Below are positions 5,501-9,403 of a DNA stretch of 9,403 bases, piece after piece. Each line of letters starts with the position of its first letter. Position 1 is the first letter of the stretch. The position numbers and the translations under genes are program-made. The stretch is from DATIHQ01 sp035480535 (GTDB lineage: Bacteria; Chlamydiota; Chlamydiia; Chlamydiales; SM23-39). A model generated the notes under the pieces. The model was given only the letters and a program-made list of their open reading frames with translations, made no database searches and was not told the origin of the DNA. Where the stretch lies: positions 1 to 9,403 of the forward strand of contig DATIHQ010000043.1 in assembly GCA_035480535.1 (NCBI GenBank). The letters run 5' to 3'.

Positions 5501-6703
5501 TCAACCCCAGCCTGAGCGTTTGCTGAAGGAGTTGCCGCCGCCAGAACTTGGTCTGCGGCGCCGATTCTGGAAGGGCTTGCGTTTGCGGGAATCGAATTGA
5601 CCGGATGGCCGTTCGTTAGAGAATTTCTCATCTGGATTCATCAGGCGGGAAATCGCGTTCCATTTGCCATTATCGCCAGGGGAGAGAAAGCAAAGGGCGT
5701 TTCCTTCTGCGCCTGCGCGGGCTGTTCGGCCAATCCGATGGATATAGTCTTCAGGACACTGAGGCAAATCGTAATTGATCACGTGCATGATTTGCGGGAT
5801 GTCGAGTCCGCGAGCGGCGATGTCGGTCGCTACGAGAATGCGAATTGCATTATTGCGGAAGGAGCGGATGACGCTATCGCGCCGCCCTTGAGAAAGATCG
5901 CCATGGATTGCATTGGTATTGTGTCCATAGGTTTTCAATTCTCTAGCTAGATGATCGGCACTTCGACGCGTCTTGGCAAAGATGAGAATAGAACCTTGCC
6001 GTAGATTGAGCTGGTCGAGGAGGAGATTGAACTTCTGCCCATTGGTCGTGCGGATGATCTCTTGTTTGATTTTCGGAGCCGTTTGCACAGTCGATTCAAT
6101 TGAGATCCGCTGCGGATCGCGCAAATATCTTTGAGAGAGGCGATGGATATTTGGCGGCAAGGTGGCGGAGAACATCAGCGTTTGCCGAACAGGGGGGAGA
6201 AACTCTGCAATCTTGTCGAGCTGAATTCCAAAGCCCATATCGAGCATTCGGTCTGCTTCGTCCACGACGAGGAAGCGGGTCTCTTTTAAAGAGAGGCTGC
6301 CGCGCAATAGGTGGTCGGTGATACGGCCTGGAGTTCCCACGATGAACTGCGGCTTTTTGCGAAGGGCAGTCATTTGCCTAAACATGGGAGCGCCGCCGAT
6401 CAGGAGGGCTGTTTTAAAGTTTGGAGCCAGCAGATTCAAGCATTGGTGGACTTGAGTGGCCAGTTCTCTGGTGGGAGTCAAAATAAGGGCAGTCTGATGA
6501 GGAGTCTGCAATAATTTGACAATCAATGGGATCGCGTAGGCAATGGTTTTGCCCGATCCTGTTTGCGCCGACGCTAAAATATCTTGCCCTTTCAGCCCAA
6601 TGGGAATTGTGGCTTTTTGAATGGGGGTCGGGGTGGTGATTTGCATGCCTTTTAGCGATTCAATGAGCGCGCGGGGCAATTCGAATTCTTCAAAATCTGA
6701 CAT
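5501..6703 (-). CDS. DEAD-box RNA helicase with basic C-terminal tail (RhlE/DeaD-like)
   Basis: From ATG 6703 the product has 400 residues with all core motifs of an ATP-dependent DEAD-box helicase. These are the Q motif (F4 and PTPIQ 25-29), Walker A AQTGSGKT (46-53), PTRELA (77-82), TPGR (124-127), DEAD (148-151), SAT (179-181), ATDIAARGLD (292-301) and HRIGRTAR (322-329). The tail after about 370 is rich in Arg, Lys, Gly and Ser and lacks a folded RNA-binding domain, as in RhlE-type helicases that act in ribosome assembly or RNA decay. I chose ATG 6703 because MSDFEEFELPRALIESL is the usual DEAD-box beginning. ATG 6739 and GTG 6763 are in frame and would add 12 or 20 residues; no start has a good Shine-Dalgarno sequence. 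The gene follows the dihydrouridine synthase by 104 bp on the same strand. Confidence 0.93.
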   Translation of the reverse strand: MSDFEEFELPRALIESLKGMQITTPTPIQKATIPIGLKGQDILASAQTGSGKTIAYAIPLIVKLLQTPHQTALILTPTRELATQVHQCLNLLAPNFKTALLIGGAPMFRQMTALRKKPQFIVGTPGRITDHLLRGSLSLKETRFLVVDEADRMLDMGFGIQLDKIAEFLPPVRQTLMFSATLPPNIHRLSQRYLRDPQRISIESTVQTAPKIKQEIIRTTNGQKFNLLLDQLNLRQGSILIFAKTRRSADHLARELKTYGHNTNAIHGDLSQGRRDSVIRSFRNNAIRILVATDIAARGLDIPQIMHVINYDLPQCPEDYIHRIGRTARAGAEGNALCFLSPGDNGKWNAISRLMNPDEKFSNERPSGQFDSRKRKPFQNRRRRPSSGGGNSFSKRSGWG

Positions 6704-6807
6704 TAGGAAATCTTTTTGTTCTAGTGCGCTCAAGAGCATATCATGGGCACATTCAAATTGCACGCTTAATAAACGGATTAAAGAAAATCCTCGTATAAGC
6801 CGCGTAT

Positions 6808-7797
6808 CTAGTTGATTGTCAATGAATTAAATATGAGTGGTTTGGCGAATTCGAGGAAGGAGTGGGGATCGGGGTGAAGAGAGGTGAGAATCGTCTGCCG
6901 CTTTTCTAGCAATTGGGCGTTTCCCTTGAAAAAGAAACTGAGGAGCTGCTTGAGCTTATTGACCCGCAGCTTCATCGTCGCATGAGGGGGCATGGAGAGA
7001 AGATAGGTTTCAAAATAGCGGATTAAATCATCCCATTTGGGGAGAAAGAGCTTTTGAGAAAAATGGGCCCGAATCTGATGAAAAATAAAGGGATTCATCA
7101 GGCTGCCTCGGCCAATCATGAGCGCATCGCATTTTGTAAAGCGCAACATGGCGAGGGCGTCTTCCACGGTGAGGATATCCCCATTGCCTACAAGGGGAAT
7201 TTTGAGAAAAGACTTGGCCTCCGCAATGAGATCCCATTTAGCTGGGGGGCCATACCCATCGACTTTCGTCCTTGGATGGAGGGTGATGTAGCGAACTCCC
7301 GTTTCTTGAGCGGCCAAGAGATTTTCTTTAAATAACGAGGTATCTAGATATCCAGAGCGCATTTTCACAGTCACAGGAATGGAAACGGCTTTGACGACGG
7401 CTTTGACAATTTGGTTGAGAAAGTTGGGATCTTTTAAAAGACTTGAGCCCGCGCCCCGCCCCGTTACAGTATTGGAGGGGCAGCCGCAATTGACATCGAT
7501 CCGCAGGGCCCCCTTCTGCTGGAGCTCAAAAGCCATGTCCGCCATTAATTGGGGATCTGCTCCCATGATTTGGGCGGCCAGGGGAATGGGGGCCAATTCG
7601 TCTGCTTCATATACTTTGGCTAAGCTCTTCACGTGAGCATTGGAAGGGACTCTAAGAAAATCGCGCACCGCCTCGTCAAAGCCACCGATTGAGGCCATCG
7701 CCTTTCGAAAGCTGCTATCTCCCACCCCTTCCATAGGGGCTAATTGAAGATAAGGACAGCCATTTGCATCTTTGGGAAGGATCGACATGTAAGACAT
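6808..7797 (-). CDS. dus: tRNA-dihydrouridine synthase (DusC-like)
   Basis: From ATG 7797 the product has 329 residues. It is an FMN- and NADPH-dependent enzyme that reduces specific uridines in the tRNA D-loop. Visible motifs of the TIM-barrel domain are LAPMEGV (19-25), the catalytic-cysteine motif NCGCPSNTVTGRGAGSSLL with C106 as probable proton donor, KMRSG (145-149), LHPRT (173-177), NGDI (205-208) and the phosphate-binding IGRG (228-231). The APMEGV and NCGCPS-type motifs resemble E. coli DusC more than DusA or DusB; the exact tRNA position is not certain. A helical C-terminal domain follows (about 240-329). The start is ambiguous: ATG 7788 and TTG 7815 are also in frame and none has a strong ribosome site. 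The second inverted repeat lies 35 bp upstream. The gene probably heads a transcript that continues into the helicase. Confidence 0.93.
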   Translation of the reverse strand: MSYMSILPKDANGCPYLQLAPMEGVGDSSFRKAMASIGGFDEAVRDFLRVPSNAHVKSLAKVYEADELAPIPLAAQIMGADPQLMADMAFELQQKGALRIDVNCGCPSNTVTGRGAGSSLLKDPNFLNQIVKAVVKAVSIPVTVKMRSGYLDTSLFKENLLAAQETGVRYITLHPRTKVDGYGPPAKWDLIAEAKSFLKIPLVGNGDILTVEDALAMLRFTKCDALMIGRGSLMNPFIFHQIRAHFSQKLFLPKWDDLIRYFETYLLSMPPHATMKLRVNKLKQLLSFFFKGNAQLLEKRQTILTSLHPDPHSFLEFAKPLIFNSLTIN

Positions 7798-7831
7798 GAT
7801 ACAACTTAGCTTCAATAGCTCCCGCTAAAAA

Positions 7832-7959
7832 CTTTGCGCCTTTGCGCCTTTGCGTTTAAAAAGGCCCCACACACCTGTTACCAAATATACGTGGATTCAC
7901 CGGCTTTTATTCACAGCGGCGTTTGGCTTTATTCAACGCAAAGGCGCAAAGGCGCAAAG
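7832..7959. repeat. Perfect 25-bp inverted repeat made of 9-nt GGCGCAAAG units
   Basis: The arms 7832-7856 and 7935-7959 are exact inverted copies of 25 nt, separated by 78 bp. Read outward, each arm is AACGCAAA followed by repeats of GGCGCAAAG. The loop holds the direct repeat ATTCAC (7895-7900 and 7909-7914) and no gene. It lies in the divergent gap between the dihydrouridine synthase and the DUF2147 gene. GCAAAGGCGCAAAG-type words are, from memory, common interspersed repeats in many bacterial genomes; translated fragments such as NAKAQRRKEK then appear as false N-terminal extensions, as they would for the gene at 8028. The whole gap 7798-8027 otherwise shows no convincing feature. Confidence 0.85.
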
Positions 7960-8027
7960 AAAAAAATATAAATCCTCTTCTTAAAATATTTGACAATTCG
8001 GTGGTGAATCGACACCATGAGGTTCAT

Positions 8028-8519
8028 ATGAAAAGAATTTTTTTGAATCTTTGTCTGTGGATCTCCTGCGCGGGATTTGCTGAAGGGATTCAAGGATTTT
8101 GGAAAACGATCAATGAAGAGGGCGTCGCTCAATCGATCATTGCGATTTACCCTTATCAAGGACTTTATTACGGCCGGATCATCGCTACGTTTGACGAGAA
8201 CGTGAAAATAAAAGATAGCATCTACCATCCTGTCGAACGGGCTCCCGGAGTTGTGGGCAATCCCTACTACAGCGGCTTGGATATCATTTGGTATCTTGAG
8301 GACAGGGGAATTAAATATAAGGGTAAAATTCTCGACCCGCAAAAAGGGAATGTCTATAACGCTGAGCTCTGGATTGAGAATGGCAACTTAATCGTCCGAG
8401 GAAAGTTGCTGATGTTCGGCAGAAACCAAGAATGGCTTCCTGTGGCCAACAGCGACTTCCCCAAAGATTTCAAAGTGCCCGACTTAAATACATTTGTCCC
8501 AACTATTCCACAAACTTAG
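8028..8519 (+). CDS. Small secreted DUF2147 protein
   Basis: From ATG 8028 the product has 163 residues. A signal peptide MKRIFLNLCLWISCAGFA is likely cleaved near residue 18; WISC is a poor lipobox, so a lipoprotein is less likely. The mature part has DUF2147 (PF09917) features: GFWKT at the start (23-27), GLYYGRII (45-52), GLDIIWYLE (83-91) and the signature YKGKILDPQKGNVYNAEL (97-114), then LIVRG (121-125) and NQEWLPV (133-139). Members are small exported proteins of unknown function, probably periplasmic and beta-rich. TGAGG lies 5 nt before the ATG, which decides this start; the frame is open back to 7923, but that part is translated repeat. The stop overlaps the converging gene by four bases. 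Confidence 0.85.
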   Translation: MKRIFLNLCLWISCAGFAEGIQGFWKTINEEGVAQSIIAIYPYQGLYYGRIIATFDENVKIKDSIYHPVERAPGVVGNPYYSGLDIIWYLEDRGIKYKGKILDPQKGNVYNAELWIENGNLIVRGKLLMFGRNQEWLPVANSDFPKDFKVPDLNTFVPTIPQT

Positions 8520-9403
8520 AGACTGCCGCCTTCCTCGCTGTCGTCCAGCAAGCGGGGCAACTTGTCCAGGGAATTTGTTATGAATTGCCCAAATTCACCT
8601 CCGTTCAAGATCTGTCTCTGACGCAAAATGCAATGAATGATCTGATAGAGCATCTTGATTTCTAGAAGAGTTGGGCATGAGGGTTTCTCTACTAGATAGC
8701 GGCTAAAAAGCAAAATGGGTTCAATCAGCGGGCGATCTTCAGGAAAATGAGTGCAGTAATCTTCCGCAAATTGGGGGAGCATGATCAGAAAATCTACAAG
8801 AGTCTGATGATCTTCAACAGCGGGTAGATTGAGATTAGGAGAGAAGACCTTTGATCCAGTTTTCATATGCTTGCCCTTAGCATCGAGGACACCCTCTGGA
8901 TGAAAGAGATAAAGTGGAAGTGGATCGGGTGCAATTTGAGAGTCAAGGACGACTCGGTTTAAGAACTGTTCGAGCACCTGCGCGGTATTCATATCTGGAT
9001 TTTCAGGAGTGAGTTCAATGGAAAGCTCATTCGCTGTGATTTGATATTTAGGGAAAAAGTGGGGCGCGCAAAATTGGATGAAGAGATTCTTAGCCTTCTC
9101 GGTTGCACATTCGATGAGGACCACATTTTTCTCGAAGGGTTTAGAAGCCGTCACTTCCAATCGGATTTTCGACTCCGATTGCCTGAAAAATTTGGAAACC
9201 CATTCAGATGTCTTGTCAACAGATTCACCCATCACGCCAAAATGCATGATCCTTCTTTTACAACCTCCTTGTAGATCGTAAAAAATAAGGCCAAAGCGAT
9301 CGTTCTCTAAGGGAGAGATGGCAAATGAATTGGCTTGCCCCAAAGGATACAGATTATCTCCTATCGGGAAATAGAGTTGCCCTCCATCAAATTTTAGGGG
9401 ACA
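8516..9403 (-). CDS. Unrecognised protein, 3' part (N-terminus outside the window)
   Basis: The frame is open from the window edge at 9403 to a TAA at 8516, giving 295 visible residues; the true start lies outside. A TTG at 9343 could be read as a start but has no ribosome site and the frame is open upstream. The visible part begins with a beta-like stretch (YFPIGDNLYPLGQANSFAIS) and contains FGLIFYDLQGGCKRRIMHFG (38-57). Later come a Leu-rich helical segment (200-262) and an acidic C-terminus (LLDDSEEGG). No signal peptide or membrane segment is seen in this portion. I do not recognise the family. A type III secretion-related or lineage-specific protein is possible for this type of genome, but nothing in the sequence shows it. 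It converges with the DUF2147 gene, and the two stop codons share bases. Confidence 0.78.
   Translation of the reverse strand, partial: CPLKFDGGQLYFPIGDNLYPLGQANSFAISPLENDRFGLIFYDLQGGCKRRIMHFGVMGESVDKTSEWVSKFFRQSESKIRLEVTASKPFEKNVVLIECATEKAKNLFIQFCAPHFFPKYQITANELSIELTPENPDMNTAQVLEQFLNRVVLDSQIAPDPLPLYLFHPEGVLDAKGKHMKTGSKVFSPNLNLPAVEDHQTLVDFLIMLPQFAEDYCTHFPEDRPLIEPILLFSRYLVEKPSCPTLLEIKMLYQIIHCILRQRQILNGGEFGQFITNSLDKLPRLLDDSEEGGSL

Noticed and set aside
5597..5950. Plus-strand frame of 117 codons
   Set aside because: It is antisense to the DEAD-box helicase, which has every expected motif on the other strand.
7990..7995. Perfect TTGACA upstream of the DUF2147 gene
   Set aside because: No -10 box lies 16-18 bp downstream; that position reads CACCAT.
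7923..8027. 35-residue N-terminal extension of the DUF2147 protein
   Set aside because: It is translated inverted-repeat sequence ahead of an ATG that has its own TGAGG and begins a signal peptide.
8432..8665. Plus-strand frame of 77 codons across the convergent junction
   Set aside because: It is a shadow in another frame of two better-supported genes, with no ribosome site.
1..9403. CRISPR array, tRNA or rRNA gene, transposase, integrase or phage gene
   Set aside because: I looked for regularly spaced repeats, CCA-ended cloverleafs and recombinase motifs and found none; the repeats present are inverted pairs.

Overview
The window most likely comes from a member of the Chlamydiota, probably one of the Chlamydia-related (environmental, amoeba- or arthropod-associated) lineages. 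The main evidence is a run of three genes around 1317-4890: a two-SH3-domain secreted protein resembling Chlamydia trachomatis CT017 (Ctad1), a small cysteine-rich protein resembling CT016, and a PIN-PhoH ATPase (CT015 in C. trachomatis). From memory these three are neighbours in Chlamydia genomes too. The base composition looks like a mid-40s percent GC genome by eye. The species cannot be fixed from this sequence.

Layout. 1-1023, minus strand: the 5' end of an unrecognised gene, cut by the window edge, preceded by a DUF455 ferritin-like di-iron protein. 1060-1308: a compound inverted repeat of about 250 bp that carries no gene. 1317-3261, minus strand: the CT017-like SH3 protein and, upstream of it, the CT016-like protein, driven by a near-consensus sigma-70-type promoter at 3291-3320. 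3523-4890, plus strand: phoH, divergent from that unit, with a hairpin just after its stop. 4981-5463, plus strand: an unrecognised 160-residue protein, ending at a hairpin that lies between convergent genes. 5501-7797, minus strand: a tRNA-dihydrouridine synthase followed by a DEAD-box RNA helicase with a basic tail, probably cotranscribed. 7832-7959: a second inverted repeat, with perfect 25-bp arms built from a 9-nt unit, in the divergent gap upstream of the dihydrouridine synthase. 8028-8519, plus strand: a small secreted DUF2147 protein. 8516-9403, minus strand: an unrecognised gene that overlaps it tail to tail by four bases and runs off the window.

Functionally, three genes belong to RNA metabolism (PhoH with its PIN domain, the helicase and the dihydrouridine synthase). 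Two are exported proteins (SH3 protein, DUF2147). One is a probable oxidoreductase-like metalloprotein, and the rest are unknown. I see no transposase, integrase, phage gene, CRISPR array, rRNA or tRNA gene. The accessory signal lies in the two non-coding inverted repeats, which share the word CGCARAGG, and in the chlamydia-specific CT016-CT017 pair.
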